64,000 nucleotides of DNA, taken from NCBI RefSeq assembly GCF_900167565.1, contig NZ_FUZV01000002.1, positions 1,488,001 through 1,552,000 of the forward strand. The letters run 5' to 3'. The translations under genes were made by a program, and so were the position numbers. Shown in pieces: positions 1 to 8,870 of the stretch (the stretch's first letter is position 1; every line of letters begins with the position of its first letter). The stretch is from Pseudoxanthomonas indica. GTDB taxonomy: Bacteria > Pseudomonadota > Gammaproteobacteria > Xanthomonadales > Xanthomonadaceae. Below the pieces are notes generated by a model. That model made no database searches. It saw only the letters and a list, made by a program, of their open reading frames with translations, and was not told where the DNA came from.

Positions 1-36
1 CAGATCGGTTTCGGCAAAGGCGCGCGGGGTGTACAT
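1..36 (-). CDS. FMN-binding negative transcriptional regulator (PaiB-like), N-terminal tip only
   Basis: Reading leftwards from an ATG at 34-36, the strand encodes MYTPRAFAETDL before the window ends. This matches my recollection of how PaiB-type FMN-binding regulators begin (M-Y-x-P-x-x-F-x-E-T-D). Only 12 residues are visible, so the call rests on the N-terminal signature alone. No strong Shine-Dalgarno sequence precedes the ATG. The gene is in the same orientation as the three genes that follow on the minus strand. Confidence 0.5.
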   Translation of the reverse strand, partial: MYTPRAFAETDL

Positions 37-79
37 GGGCGAAGGACTCGCGGCGGGACGACGGCGAAGGAGGGAGGAA

Positions 80-400
80 TCAGGCGCGCGCGCCGAGCGT
101 CTGCACCATCCGCTGCACCAGCGCTTCGTCGCTGTCGGCCTGCGGCGGCTGCACCTGCTGCAGCGAGAAACCACGGGCCAGCGCGTCGTCCTCGTCCAGC
201 CCGTCGTAGGAGACGAATTCGGCATCGAGCAGGGCGCTGCGTGCGCTGTCTTCGCTGTCGTAGGCCAGGTGGTTGCCGTCGCTGTCCAGCACCTCGGCGG
301 TGCCGGCATCGAGGATGCGCAGGCGCGCCCAGATCAGGTTGCGGCCCAGGCTGGCCAGGTACCAGGTGTCGACGAATTCATGCATGGGGGCATCACTCAC
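80..400 (-). CDS. Small acidic hypothetical protein
   Basis: Unrecognised protein of about 106 residues, probably cytoplasmic: no signal peptide or membrane segment. It is rich in Asp, Glu, Ala and Leu and ends in a short segment (VQRMVQTLGARA) that could form a helix. I chose the GTG at 398-400 because AAGGA lies 8 bases upstream; an ATG at 383-385, giving MHEFVDTWYL, is the alternative and has weaker spacing. The start is 11 bases past the stop of the upstream membrane-protein gene, so asnS, the membrane protein and this gene probably form one minus-strand operon. No function can be proposed from sequence. Confidence 0.75.
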   Translation of the reverse strand: MSDAPMHEFVDTWYLASLGRNLIWARLRILDAGTAEVLDSDGNHLAYDSEDSARSALLDAEFVSYDGLDEDDALARGFSLQQVQPPQADSDEALVQRMVQTLGARA

Positions 401-411
401 TTGTGCAGTCC

Positions 412-717
412 TTACTTGATCGCGGCGGCCAGCAGGGCCAGCAGGCCGGACAGGGCCAGCGACGCGACCATCACGATCAGCGAAATGCGCGCCGGCGTGG
501 CCAGCCCGCTCAACGAGGCGTCGGCCTGCGCGCGGTAGCCTCGGGCAAGCAACCAGCGCAGGGCTTCGGGCTTCAGAAACGCGCCTTCTCCCCATTGCGC
601 GGTCAACGCCGCATGCCGATCACGGATATGCACCAGCGTCAGCGGCCAGAAAATAACGAAGGCGCTGAAACCGGCAATGGCCACGCCCACCAGGCAGAGT
701 GCGAAAAACAGCAACAC
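412..717 (-). CDS. Small two-helix membrane protein, unknown function
   Basis: A 101-residue protein with two hydrophobic segments, about residues 1-28 (LLFFALCLVGVAIAGFSAFV) and 77-99 (ISLIVMVASLALSGLLALLA). Between them is a soluble loop of about 50 residues containing KPEALRWLLARGYRAQ. It begins with GTG, with GAG 8 bases upstream, and starts 3 bases after the asnS stop, so it is probably co-transcribed with asnS. I do not recognise the family. The arrangement suggests a small inner-membrane protein with both termini on the same side. Confidence 0.75.
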   Translation of the reverse strand: MLLFFALCLVGVAIAGFSAFVIFWPLTLVHIRDRHAALTAQWGEGAFLKPEALRWLLARGYRAQADASLSGLATPARISLIVMVASLALSGLLALLAAAIK

Positions 718-720
718 CGA

Positions 721-2121
721 TCAGAACTCCGCGCTGCCGGGCGCGCGCGGGTAGGGGATGGAGTCGCGGATGTTGGCCAGGCCGCAGACGTACACCACCA
801 GGCGTTCGAAGCCCAGGCCAAAGCCGGCGTGCGGCACCGTGCCGTAGCGGCGGAAGTCGCGGTACCAGCCGTAATGCGCCGGGTCCAGGCCGAACTGCGC
901 CATGCGCGCGTCCAGCACGTCCAGGCGTTCTTCGCGCTGGCTGCCGCCTATGATCTCGCCGATGCCCGGCGCCAGCACGTCCATCGCGGCGACGGTCTTG
1001 CCGTCGTCGTTCAGGCGCATGTAGAAGGCCTTGAAGTGCTCGGGGTAGTTCATCACCACCACCGGCCGGCCGACGTGCTGCTCGGTCAGCCAGCGCTCGT
1101 GTTCGGTCTGCAGATCCAGGCCCCATTCGACCGGGAACTCGAACTTCTTGCCCGACTTCTGCAGCAGGCTGATCGCCTCGCTGTAGTCGATGCGCTCGAA
1201 CGGCGCGTTGATGAAGGTTTCCAGGCGGGTGATGGCGTCCGGCTGCACGCGCTCGGCGATGAAGGCCATGTCGTCGCCACGCTCGTTGAGCACGGCGCGG
1301 AACAGGTACTTCAGGAATTCTTCGGCCAGGTCGGCGTCCTCGGCCAGATCGGCGAAGGCGATCTCCGGTTCGATCATCCAGAACTCGGCCAGATGGCGAG
1401 TGGTATTGCTGTTCTCGGCGCGGAAGGTCGGGCCGAAGGTGTAGACCTTGCTCAGCGACAGGCAGTAGGCCTCGACGTTGAGCTGGCCGGACACGGTCAG
1501 GAAGGTTTCCTTGCCGAAGAAATCGCGCGAGAAATCGACCTCGCCGCTCGCGGTGCGCGGCAGGTTGGCCATATCCAGCGTGGAGACGCGGAACATCTGG
1601 CCGGCGCCTTCGGCGTCGGAGGTGGTGATGATCGGCGTGCTGATCCAGTTGAAGCCGCGCTCGTGGAAGAAGCGGTGCACGGCCTGCGACAGGCAGTTGC
1701 GGATGCGGGTGACCGCACCGAACAGGTTGGTGCGCGGACGCAGGTGGGCGAATTCGCGCAGGTATTCCAGGCTGTGCTGCTTGGGCTGCATCGGGTAGGT
1801 CAGCGGATCCTCGACCCAGCCGACCACTTCCAGCTTGCTGGCCTGGATTTCAAAGCTCTGGCCCTGGCCCTGCGAAGCGACCAGGGTGCCGGTGGCGATG
1901 ACCGCGCAGCCGGTGCTCAGGTGCTTCACTTCGGATTCGTAGTTGTCCAGGGTGTTGTTGGCCACCACCTGGATCGAGGCGAAGCAGGAGCCATCGCTGA
2001 CATTGACGAAAGACAGGCCCGCCTTGGAATCGCGCCGCGTGCGCACCCAGCCGCGTACCGTGACCTCGCCGCCGGCCGGGATCTTGCCCGCCAGCGCATG
2101 TTCGACGCTCACCACCGTCAT
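721..2121 (-). CDS. asnS: Asparagine--tRNA ligase
   Basis: Class II aminoacyl-tRNA synthetase (466 residues, normal family length) that charges tRNA-Asn with asparagine in the cytoplasm. The N-terminal OB-fold anticodon-binding domain covers about residues 1-110 ([14 protein letters not shown]). The catalytic core follows, with motif 2 around [19 protein letters not shown] and class II motif 3 near the C terminus as [10 protein letters not shown]. The segment [20 protein letters not shown] separates the two domains and is typical of AsnRS. The ATG at 2119-2121 gives the standard N terminus [10 protein letters not shown]. It faces away from the Fe-S carrier gene across a 110-bp intergenic region. 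It is the first gene of the minus-strand cluster with the two small genes downstream. Confidence 0.97.
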   Translation of the reverse strand: MTVVSVEHALAGKIPAGGEVTVRGWVRTRRDSKAGLSFVNVSDGSCFASIQVVANNTLDNYESEVKHLSTGCAVIATGTLVASQGQGQSFEIQASKLEVVGWVEDPLTYPMQPKQHSLEYLREFAHLRPRTNLFGAVTRIRNCLSQAVHRFFHERGFNWISTPIITTSDAEGAGQMFRVSTLDMANLPRTASGEVDFSRDFFGKETFLTVSGQLNVEAYCLSLSKVYTFGPTFRAENSNTTRHLAEFWMIEPEIAFADLAEDADLAEEFLKYLFRAVLNERGDDMAFIAERVQPDAITRLETFINAPFERIDYSEAISLLQKSGKKFEFPVEWGLDLQTEHERWLTEQHVGRPVVVMNYPEHFKAFYMRLNDDGKTVAAMDVLAPGIGEIIGGSQREERLDVLDARMAQFGLDPAHYGWYRDFRRYGTVPHAGFGLGFERLVVYVCGLANIRDSIPYPRAPGSAEF

Positions 2122-2202
2122 AGCTTGAATCCTTCGGTAACAGAACCATTTATGGAACGGTGGAGTTTACCGGAGCCGGGCCGCAGCGGACTGCCACCGG
2201 CC

Positions 2203-2208
2203 TATAAT
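2203..2208 (+). promoter_or_regulatory. -10 element upstream of the Fe-S carrier gene
   Basis: A perfect TATAAT lies 24 bases before the ATG of the IscA-like gene. No good -35 hexamer is present 16-18 bases upstream (the region reads GCCGCAG), so this may be an activator-dependent promoter, or the match may be chance. Confidence 0.4.
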
Positions 2209-2231
2209 TCGCGCATCGCCTGGAGATTTTC

Positions 2232-2570
2232 ATGTCCATCAGCCTGACCCCTGTCGCCCTTGACCGCGTCCAGCACTTCCTGGCGCAGAACCCGGCTGCG
2301 CTGGGCCTGCGTTTTGGCGTGACCCGCACCGGCTGCTCCGGTTGGGGCCATGTGGCCGATCTGGCGCTGGAAGAGCGCGAGGGCGATCAGGTCTTCACCT
2401 TCGAGGGCGTGCGCATCTATGTGGACCCGACCAGCCTGCCGCTGGTGGATGGCACCGAGATCGACTTCGCCAAGCAGGGCCTGGGTGAGACCTTCCTGTT
2501 TCGCAATCCCAATGCCACCGCCGAGTGCGGCTGCGGCGAGAGCTTCACCACCCAGGCCGACGTGGCCTGA
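2232..2570 (+). CDS. A-type iron-sulfur carrier protein (IscA/ErpA family)
   Basis: A 112-residue protein that carries and transfers Fe-S clusters to client apoproteins. The three family cysteines are present: TGCSGW around residue 37 and the CGCG pair near residues 99-101 in ECGCGESF. The domain occupies nearly the whole protein, as expected for IscA, SufA or ErpA. The gene is a single unit, not next to isc or suf genes, so the exact paralogue cannot be assigned. The ATG is preceded by TGGAG (GGAG 6-7 bases upstream). It is followed by a GC-rich hairpin and then the DUF885 gene. Confidence 0.9.
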   Translation: MSISLTPVALDRVQHFLAQNPAALGLRFGVTRTGCSGWGHVADLALEEREGDQVFTFEGVRIYVDPTSLPLVDGTEIDFAKQGLGETFLFRNPNATAECGCGESFTTQADVA

Positions 2571-2571
2571 G

Positions 2572-2601
2572 CCGGGCAGGGTAGCGCTTGACACTGCCCG
2601 G
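2572..2601 (+). terminator. Stem-loop after the Fe-S carrier gene
   Basis: CCGGGCAG (2572-2579) pairs perfectly with CTGCCCGG (2594-2601) across a 14-base loop just past the stop codon. No uridine tract follows, so it may be a weak terminator or an mRNA-stabilising hairpin. Confidence 0.35.
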
Positions 2602-2650
2602 AGCGCGTGGCTCCGGATAAGCTTGCCGACTTTCCCCGGGGGAGAGTCCC

Positions 2651-4432
2651 ATGGTCCGAACACTTTGCCTGGTTGCCGCATTGGCGCTGGGTGGCATCGC
2701 GCCGCTGCACGCGCAGGTCGCCGTCGACAAGCATGCCGCACTGGAAAAACTGTTTGCCGAAGAGTGGGAGCGCGGGCTCAGTGACAGCCCTGAAAACGCC
2801 AGCTACAACGGCGACGTGCGCTACAACGATCGCTGGACCGACTACTCGCTGGCCGCCATCGGCAGGCGCGCGGAGGCCGACAAGTCTGCGCTTCAGCGCC
2901 TGCATGCGATCGGCCGCGACGGCCTGACGCCGGCCGACCAGCTCAACTACGACACCTTCGAGTGGAACCTGCAGCAGGCCGTCTCGCGCCAGCGCTTCCA
3001 CGAGGAACTGCTGCCGCTGAGCCACCAGGTCGGCGTGCAGTTGGCCGATGGCATGGCCGAGATCGTGCCGTTCGAGAACACCGGTGACTACCGCAAGTGG
3101 TTGTCGCGCATGGGCGGCATCGACACCTGGGTCGAGCAGATTCTGGTGCTGATGCAGAAGGGGCAGGCGGCCGGCTACATGCCGCCGCGCGTGCTGATGG
3201 AGCGCGTGCAGGGGCAAATTGCCGCGCAGATCGTCGATGACCCTGGCAAAAGCCCGTTCTACCGGGCCTTCCAGAAGTTTCCCGACACCATCTCCGAGGC
3301 CGATCGCGCGGCCTTGCAGGGCGATGCCAAAAAGCTGATCAGCAACGAAATCGTGCCGGCCTACCGCAAGCTGCAGGCCTACTTCGTGCAGACCTACCTG
3401 CCGGCCAGCCGCGACACCATCGCGATCAGCGCCTTGCCCGACGGCCAGGACTACTACGCCGCATTGGCCGCGTACTACACCACGACCCCGCTCACGCCGA
3501 AGCAAATCCACGCTCTGGGCCTGAAGGAAGTGGCGCGCATCCGCGCCGAGATGGAGAACATCAAGGGGCAGGTGAGCTTCAAGGGTGACCTGCCCGCGTT
3601 CTTCGATCACTTGCGCAGCGACCCGCGCTTTTTCTACAAGACTCCGGAAGAACTGTTCACCGCCTACCAGGCGCTGTCCAAGCGCATCGATCCGGAACTG
3701 GTGAAGGTCTTCCACACCATTCCGCGCCTGCCGTACGGCGTGCGGCCGATTCCGGACAACGTGGCGCCGGATACCACCACGGCCTACTACCAGCCGGGCG
3801 CCGCCGATGGCAGCCGCGCCGGCTTCTACTACGTCAACCTGTACAAGCCGGAGTCGCGGCCGAAGTGGGAAATGATGGCGCTGTCGCTGCACGAAGCGGT
3901 GCCGGGCCACCATTTCCAGATGTCGCGCGGCATCGAATTGCCGGACATGCCGATGTTCCGCAAGACGGCCTATTTCGTCGCCTATGGCGAAGGCTGGGGC
4001 TTGTACGCCGAACGCCTGGGCTATGACATGGGCCTGTACGACGACCCCTATGACCGCTTCGGCCAGCTGACCTATGACATGTGGCGGGCCGTGCGGCTGG
4101 TGGTGGACACCGGCATGCACTCGATGGGCTGGAGCCGGGAACAGGCCATTGCCTACTTCAAGGCCAATGCCGCCAAGACCGACCAGGACATCGTCAACGA
4201 GATTGACCGCTATATCGCCTGGCCGGGTCAGGCGCTGGCCTACAAGATTGGCCAGCTCAAAATCTCAGAGCTTCGTGAGAAGGCTGCGACCACCCTCGGG
4301 CCGAAGTTCGACCTGCGCGCCTTCAATGACGAGGTGCTCAACACCGGCTCGGTGCCGCTGGAGACCCTGGAGCGGCACATGGACGCCTGGATGGCGGGTC
4401 AGAAGGGCCGGGATTTGCCTGCAAGCCATTGA
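2651..4432 (+). CDS. DUF885 family putative metallopeptidase, exported
   Basis: A 593-residue protein of the DUF885 family, related in fold to M32-like zinc carboxypeptidases. A signal peptide is clear at residues 1-22 (MVRTLCLVAALALGGIAPLHAQ), so it is probably periplasmic. The putative zinc site HEAVPGHHFQ lies near residues 415-424, followed by YGEGWGLYAE, whose glutamate is likely the third ligand or catalytic residue. Mature length is typical of the family. The ATG has GGGGGAGAG 5-10 bases upstream. The substrate is unknown; peptide hydrolysis is inferred from the motif. It stands alone between the Fe-S carrier gene and the rpsF promoter, which overlaps its last codons. Confidence 0.88.
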   Translation: MVRTLCLVAALALGGIAPLHAQVAVDKHAALEKLFAEEWERGLSDSPENASYNGDVRYNDRWTDYSLAAIGRRAEADKSALQRLHAIGRDGLTPADQLNYDTFEWNLQQAVSRQRFHEELLPLSHQVGVQLADGMAEIVPFENTGDYRKWLSRMGGIDTWVEQILVLMQKGQAAGYMPPRVLMERVQGQIAAQIVDDPGKSPFYRAFQKFPDTISEADRAALQGDAKKLISNEIVPAYRKLQAYFVQTYLPASRDTIAISALPDGQDYYAALAAYYTTTPLTPKQIHALGLKEVARIRAEMENIKGQVSFKGDLPAFFDHLRSDPRFFYKTPEELFTAYQALSKRIDPELVKVFHTIPRLPYGVRPIPDNVAPDTTTAYYQPGAADGSRAGFYYVNLYKPESRPKWEMMALSLHEAVPGHHFQMSRGIELPDMPMFRKTAYFVAYGEGWGLYAERLGYDMGLYDDPYDRFGQLTYDMWRAVRLVVDTGMHSMGWSREQAIAYFKANAAKTDQDIVNEIDRYIAWPGQALAYKIGQLKISELREKAATTLGPKFDLRAFNDEVLNTGSVPLETLERHMDAWMAGQKGRDLPASH

Positions 4433-4443
4433 GCTGACATAAT
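4415..4443 (+). promoter_or_regulatory. Predicted sigma-70 promoter of the rpsF operon
   Basis: A -35 element TTGCCT (4415-4420) and a -10 element CATAAT (4438-4443) are separated by exactly 17 bases. The -35 lies inside the last codons of the upstream gene. Transcription would start near 4450 and give an rpsF leader of about 110 bases. Confidence 0.6.
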
Positions 4444-4447
4444 TTCC

Positions 4448-4537
4448 GGCTCCTTGCGGCCTCTGGCTGCCAAGGAGCCCTTGCTCCACCGCGTGCTGCA
4501 ACGACGGGGAGCTGTCCGCCCGGTGCTTTGCCGGGCC
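4448..4537 (+). promoter_or_regulatory. Structured rpsF leader, candidate S6:S18 autoregulatory element
   Basis: The leader contains a perfect 9-bp stem, GGCTCCTTG (4448-4456) with CAAGGAGCC (4471-4479), and a second hairpin, GCCCGG with CCGGGC at about 4519-4537, just before the ribosome binding site. In many bacteria the S6:S18 complex represses its own operon by binding the rpsF leader; that is established for the family. Whether this leader carries the exact binding bulge is inference. Confidence 0.4.
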
Positions 4538-4559
4538 CACATCCGAAAGGTATACAACG

Positions 4560-4982
4560 ATGCGTCACTATGAAGTCGTGTTCCTGGTCCACCCGGACCA
4601 GAGCGAGCAGGTGCCGGCCATGATCGAGCGCTACAAGAGCCTCGTCGAGAATGGCAGCGGCAAAATCCACCGTCTGGAAGACTGGGGCCGCCGTCAGCTG
4701 GCCTACCCGATCCAGAACCTGGTCAAGGCCCACTACGTCCTGCTCAACATCGAAGCCGACCAGGCCGTGATGAACGAGCTGGTCGAGCTGTTCCGTTTCA
4801 ACGACGCCATCCTGCGTCACCTGGTGATCAAGCGCGATGACGCCGACACCGAGCAGTCCCTGATCATGAAGAACAAGGACGAGAAGGGCGACAAGGGCGA
4901 GCGCGGCGAGCGCCGCCGTCGTGATGATGACGAAGGCGAGGGCAGCAACGACGCCGCCGCCGACAACGCCGAAGCCGCCTGA
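4560..4982 (+). CDS. rpsF: 30S ribosomal protein S6
   Basis: A 140-residue bS6 protein that binds S18 on the small-subunit platform. The N terminus [18 protein letters not shown] and the segment [18 protein letters not shown] are diagnostic. The C-terminal tail is long and very charged ([20 protein letters not shown]), ending in NAEAA; glutamate-rich tails are known targets of RimK-type glutamate ligation in other species, which is only a possibility here. AAAGG lies about 9 bases before the ATG. It is the first gene of the rpsF-rpsR-rplI operon, 11 bases ahead of rpsR. Confidence 0.97.
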   Translation: MRHYEVVFLVHPDQSEQVPAMIERYKSLVENGSGKIHRLEDWGRRQLAYPIQNLVKAHYVLLNIEADQAVMNELVELFRFNDAILRHLVIKRDDADTEQSLIMKNKDEKGDKGERGERRRRDDDEGEGSNDAAADNAEAA

Positions 4983-4993
4983 GGAGCACACCC

Positions 4994-5224
4994 ATGTCCA
5001 AGTTCTTCCGTCGCCGCAAGTTCTGCAAGTTCACCGCCGAAGGCGTGAAAGAGATCGACTACAAGGATCTCAACACCCTGCGCCAGTACCTGACCGAGAC
5101 CGGCAAGATTGTCCCGAGCCGCGTCACCGGCACCAAGTCGCGTTACCAGCGCCAGCTGGCCACGGCGGTCAAGCGCGCCCGTTTCCTGGCGCTGATCCCG
5201 TACACCGACAACCACGACGTCTGA
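4994..5224 (+). CDS. rpsR: 30S ribosomal protein S18
   Basis: A 76-residue bS18 protein with the family core [17 protein letters not shown] and the C-terminal ARFLALIPY segment. It binds S6 and 16S rRNA. The ATG has GAGGAGC about 9 bases upstream. It is the middle gene of the ribosomal operon, separated from rplI by 65 bases. No unusual features. Confidence 0.97.
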   Translation: MSKFFRRRKFCKFTAEGVKEIDYKDLNTLRQYLTETGKIVPSRVTGTKSRYQRQLATAVKRARFLALIPYTDNHDV

Positions 5225-5289
5225 GCCATCCATTCGGACAGCCCTCGCGCTGCGGGCCGCACGGTCCGCTAACGAATTGAGAGAAAACC

Positions 5290-5739
5290 ATGCAACTGAT
5301 TCTTCTGCAGAAAGTGACCAACCTCGGCGTCCTCGGCGACAAGGTCAACGTGAAGCCGGGCTACGGCCGCAACTTCCTGGTGCCGCAGGGCAAGGCCGTG
5401 CCGGCCACCGCTGCCAACCTGGCCGAGTTCGAAGCCAAGCGCGCCGACTACGAAGCCAAGGCCAAGGCCTCGCACGACGAAGCTGAAAGCCGCAGCGCCA
5501 AGCTGGAAGGCGCCAGCGTGACGGTCAAGGCCAACGCCTCGACCGAAGGCAAGCTGTTCGGTTCGGTGGGTCCGCGCGATATCGCCGACGCCTTCACCGC
5601 TGCCGGCTTCCCGCTGGAAAAGAGCGAAGTCGTGATGGGCGAAGGCCCGCTGCGCAACATTGGCGAGTACGACGTGCTGGTCAAGCTGCACGCCGACGTC
5701 GAAATCACCGTCAAGGTGGTGGTCGAAGCCGAAGCCTGA
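5290..5739 (+). CDS. rplI: 50S ribosomal protein L9
   Basis: A 149-residue bL9 protein. The N-terminal domain ([19 protein letters not shown], then [13 protein letters not shown]) binds 23S rRNA. A long charged central helix follows, then the C-terminal domain with [14 protein letters not shown]. Length is normal. GAGAG lies 6-9 bases before the ATG. It is the last gene of the rpsF operon; a strong intrinsic terminator begins 25 bases after its stop. Confidence 0.97.
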   Translation: MQLILLQKVTNLGVLGDKVNVKPGYGRNFLVPQGKAVPATAANLAEFEAKRADYEAKAKASHDEAESRSAKLEGASVTVKANASTEGKLFGSVGPRDIADAFTAAGFPLEKSEVVMGEGPLRNIGEYDVLVKLHADVEITVKVVVEAEA

Positions 5740-5764
5740 GTCCAGGGCAGCGGTTCGCACTGAG

Positions 5765-5793
5765 CAGGCGCCGCAAGGCGCCTGTTTTGTTTT
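5765..5793 (+). terminator. Rho-independent terminator of the rpsF-rpsR-rplI operon
   Basis: Perfect 8-bp stem CAGGCGCC / GGCGCCTG with a GCAA tetraloop, followed by TTTTGTTTT. Confidence 0.9.
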
Positions 5794-5970
5794 CCAGACC
5801 GGAGCGGTTCCGACAGGCGGAGCCACCTCCAGTCGCAGCGTCTGAGATGCCCTCAGGATATCCACAGACTTATCTGCAACCCCCGCCGAGCGCAGCGACA
5901 TACCATGCCTGCTTTCGCGTTGCCTGTACTTCCCTCCCTATCACCACGGCCACAGGAGTCGTCCCCGCCC

Positions 5971-7368
5971 ATGTCCGCACGCCCCGGTTTCCGCAACGAC
6001 CCGCAGGATGCGCGCATCGAGCAGTTGCGGTTGCCTCCGCACTCGATTGATGCGGAACAGGCGGTGCTGGGTGGCTTGATGCTGTCGCAGGAAGCCTACG
6101 ACCGCATCAACGACAAGCTGACCGACAAGGACTTCTACCGGCGTGATCATCAGCTGATCTATCGGGCCATCTGCGAACTTGCCGAGCGCAACCGTCCCTA
6201 TGACGCGGTGACCCTGGGCGAATGGTTCGAGTCGCAGGGACATCTCGAGCAAGTCGCGGGCGGCGCCTACCTGATCGAACTGGCCAGCAGCACGCCCTCG
6301 GCCGCCAACATCACCGCTTACGCGGAAATCGTGCGCGACAAGGCGGTGATGCGGCAGCTGATCGATGTCGGTACCGACATCGTCAACGACGCCTTCCAGC
6401 CCGAGGGCAAGGAAAGCGCCGAGATGCTTGCCATGGCCGAGCAGAAGGTGTTTGCCATTGCCGAGGCCGGTGCGCGTGGCCGCACCGATTTCGTCGGCAT
6501 GAACACCGCGCTGAAGGACGCATTCGAAGTCCTGCAGAACCGCTTCGAGAACGGTGGCAACGTCACCGGCCTGCCCAGCGGCTACACCGATTTCGACGAG
6601 ATGACCGCCGGCCTGCAACCCACCGACTTGATCATCCTGGCCGCGCGTCCGGCCATGGGCAAGACCACCTTCGCCCTGAACATCGCCGAGTTCGCCGCGA
6701 TCAAGTCGAAGAAGGCGGTGGCCGTGTTCTCGATGGAAATGTCCGCGGCGCAGCTGGCATTGCGCCTGATCTCCTCCAATGGCCGGGTCAACGCCACCCG
6801 CCTGCGTACCGGCCAGCTGGAAGACGAGGACTGGAGTCGCGTCACCAGCGCGATCCGCATGCTCAAGGAAACCAAGATCTTCATCGACGATACGCCGGGC
6901 CTGTCGCCGGACGTGCTGCGCTCCAAGGCGCGCCGTCTCAAGCGCGAACACGACCTGGGCCTGATCGTCATCGACTACCTGCAGCTGATGTCGGTGCCGG
7001 GCAACAGCGAAAACCGCGCCACCGAAATCTCCGAGATCTCGCGTTCGCTCAAGGGCCTGGCCAAGGAATTGAACGTGCCGGTGATTGCGCTGTCGCAGCT
7101 CAACCGCTCGCTGGAAACCCGTACCGACAAGCGTCCGGTGATGGCCGACTTGCGCGAATCAGGCGCCATCGAGCAGGACGCCGACATGATCGTCTTCATC
7201 TACCGCGACGATTACTACAACAAGGAAAATTCGCCGGACAAGGGCCTGGCCGAGATCATCATCGGCAAGCAACGTAGCGGTCCCACCGGCAGCTGCAAGC
7301 TCAAGTTCTTTGGCGAGTACACCCGTTTCGACAATCTCTCGCACGATTCGATTGGCAGTTTCGAATAA
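5971..7368 (+). CDS. dnaB: Replicative DNA helicase
   Basis: A 465-residue DnaB hexameric helicase that unwinds DNA ahead of the replication fork. The N-terminal primase-interacting domain begins LRLPPHSIDAEQAVLGGLML. The RecA-like domain has Walker A at about residues 225-232 (RPAMGKTT), Walker B as LGLIVIDYLQLM, and the downstream block LKGLAKELNVPVIALSQLNR. I chose the ATG at 5971, giving MSARPGFRND, with CAGGAG 13 bases upstream; an in-frame ATG at 5905 would add an unconvincing 22-residue extension. It has its own intergenic region after the rplI terminator. The photolyase gene starts 6 bases after its stop. Confidence 0.95.
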   Translation: MSARPGFRNDPQDARIEQLRLPPHSIDAEQAVLGGLMLSQEAYDRINDKLTDKDFYRRDHQLIYRAICELAERNRPYDAVTLGEWFESQGHLEQVAGGAYLIELASSTPSAANITAYAEIVRDKAVMRQLIDVGTDIVNDAFQPEGKESAEMLAMAEQKVFAIAEAGARGRTDFVGMNTALKDAFEVLQNRFENGGNVTGLPSGYTDFDEMTAGLQPTDLIILAARPAMGKTTFALNIAEFAAIKSKKAVAVFSMEMSAAQLALRLISSNGRVNATRLRTGQLEDEDWSRVTSAIRMLKETKIFIDDTPGLSPDVLRSKARRLKREHDLGLIVIDYLQLMSVPGNSENRATEISEISRSLKGLAKELNVPVIALSQLNRSLETRTDKRPVMADLRESGAIEQDADMIVFIYRDDYYNKENSPDKGLAEIIIGKQRSGPTGSCKLKFFGEYTRFDNLSHDSIGSFE

Positions 7369-7374
7369 GGCGAC

Positions 7375-8793
7375 ATGAGCCTCGCCCTGGTCTGGTTCCG
7401 CCACGATTTGCGCCTGGATGACCAGCCAGCGCTGAGGGCGGCGTTGGAAGCCGGCCATACGCCGGTTCCCGTCTACATCCACGCACCCGAGGAAGAGGGT
7501 GCCTGGGCTCCCGGCGCCGCCTCCGATGCCTGGCGGCACCGTTCGCTGCAAGCCTTGCAGCAGGAACTGGAACAGCGCGGTTCGGCGCTGCACGTGTGCA
7601 CGGGCCCCACGGACGGGGCCCTCGACCGCCTGTTGCGCCGGAGCGGCGCGCAGGCGGTGTTCTGGAATCGCAAGTACGAGCCGGCCACGCAGGCGCGTGA
7701 TGCGGCCTTGAAGCGGCGCCTGCGCGAATCGGGCGTCGAGGTGGAGAGCTTCAATGGCACGTTGATGTTCGAGCCTTGGGACATGGCCACGCAGAGTGGC
7801 GGGCCTTACAAGGTGTTCACACCGTTCTGGAAGAATGCGCAGGCGAATTTGCGCCTGCCTGCACCGTGGACCGCGCCGGTACGCTTGCCAGAGCCGCCAA
7901 CGCTGGACGGCCACGTGTCGATTGACGCCTTGGGCTTGCAGCCGCGGCCGCGCTGGGACGAAAGCTTCTGGGAACACTGGCAACCCGGTGAAGCCGGTGC
8001 ACATGAAGCGCTGGAAATCTTCATCGATGGCGCGTTGAACGGTTACAGCGAAGATCGCGATCGCCCGGATCGCATCGGCACTTCTCGGCTGTCGCCACAT
8101 CTTCATTTCGGCGAGATTGCAGTATGGCGTGTGGTGCATGCCTTGCAGCAGGCATGCACCGCCGCCAATGCGCGTCATGTCGATGCTTATGTGCGCGAGT
8201 TGGGTTGGCGCGAGTTCGCCTACCACCTGCTGCATCATTTTCCGCAAACACCGAACGAAAACCTCAATCCGCGCTTCGAGCATTTCAACTGGGCTCGCGT
8301 TGACGACGCCGCCCTGCGTGCGTGGCAACAAGGACGGACCGGTGTACCGATAGTCGATGCCGGACTGCGCGAACTCTGGGCCACTGGCTACATGCACAAC
8401 CGGGTGCGCATGATCGTCGCCAGCTACCTGTGCAAGCATCTTCGCTATCACTGGCTGGAGGGCGCACGCTGGTTCTGGGACACGCTGGTGGATGCCGATT
8501 TGGCCAACAACACCCTGGGCTGGCAATGGACCGCCGGCACGGGCGCCGATGCTTCGCCGTACTTCCGCGTATTCAATCCGGTGACTCAGGCGCAGCGCTT
8601 CGATCCCAAGGCCGAGTACATCGCCCGCTGGGTGCCGGAACTGCAGGCGCTGCCGGTAAAGGAGCGCTTCGCGCCCTGGTTGAGTCCCGAGTTGGCCCAG
8701 CGGCTGGCGCCCGACTATCCGAGGCAACCGCTGGTGGATCTGGCCGAGGGCAGGGAAGCGGCGCTGGCCGCTTACGCCGCCAGCAAGGACTGA
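7375..8793 (+). CDS. phrB: Deoxyribodipyrimidine photo-lyase
   Basis: A 472-residue DNA photolyase that uses light to split cyclobutane pyrimidine dimers. The N-terminal antenna-binding alpha/beta domain starts MSLALVWFRHDLRLDDQPAL. The C-terminal FAD domain has the classic blocks GTSRLSPHLHFGEIAVW, ELGWREFAYHLL and NNTLGWQWTAGTGADASPYF. The tryptophan-rich stretch in the last block belongs to the FAD and electron-transfer region. Length fits class I CPD photolyases. It starts 6 bases after dnaB, so it is probably read from the same transcript. A GC-rich hairpin with a short T run follows the stop. Confidence 0.95.
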   Translation: MSLALVWFRHDLRLDDQPALRAALEAGHTPVPVYIHAPEEEGAWAPGAASDAWRHRSLQALQQELEQRGSALHVCTGPTDGALDRLLRRSGAQAVFWNRKYEPATQARDAALKRRLRESGVEVESFNGTLMFEPWDMATQSGGPYKVFTPFWKNAQANLRLPAPWTAPVRLPEPPTLDGHVSIDALGLQPRPRWDESFWEHWQPGEAGAHEALEIFIDGALNGYSEDRDRPDRIGTSRLSPHLHFGEIAVWRVVHALQQACTAANARHVDAYVRELGWREFAYHLLHHFPQTPNENLNPRFEHFNWARVDDAALRAWQQGRTGVPIVDAGLRELWATGYMHNRVRMIVASYLCKHLRYHWLEGARWFWDTLVDADLANNTLGWQWTAGTGADASPYFRVFNPVTQAQRFDPKAEYIARWVPELQALPVKERFAPWLSPELAQRLAPDYPRQPLVDLAEGREAALAAYAASKD

Positions 8794-8798
8794 GCGCG

Positions 8799-8818
8799 CC
8801 GGCGCTATGCGCCGGTTT
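8799..8818 (+). terminator. Hairpin terminator after phrB
   Basis: CCGGCGC / GCGCCGG, a perfect 7-bp stem with a TAT loop, followed by only TTTG. Termination is probably partial. Confidence 0.55.
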
Positions 8819-8870
8819 GACGCCTTCTCGCGGGCCGTGCTTCACTCGCGGCAGAGCGAGGGGAGGGTGC

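Noticed and set aside
241..2247. Long plus-strand open frame opposite asnS
   Set aside because: It is the antisense of a clear AsnRS gene. High GC and third-position bias keep such shadow frames open; the protein is low in family-like sequence.
2588..2620. TTGACA as a -35 element before the DUF885 gene
   Set aside because: It lies in the loop of a terminator-like hairpin, and no -10 is found at 16-18 bases; the nearest A/T-rich hexamer is at 21 bases.
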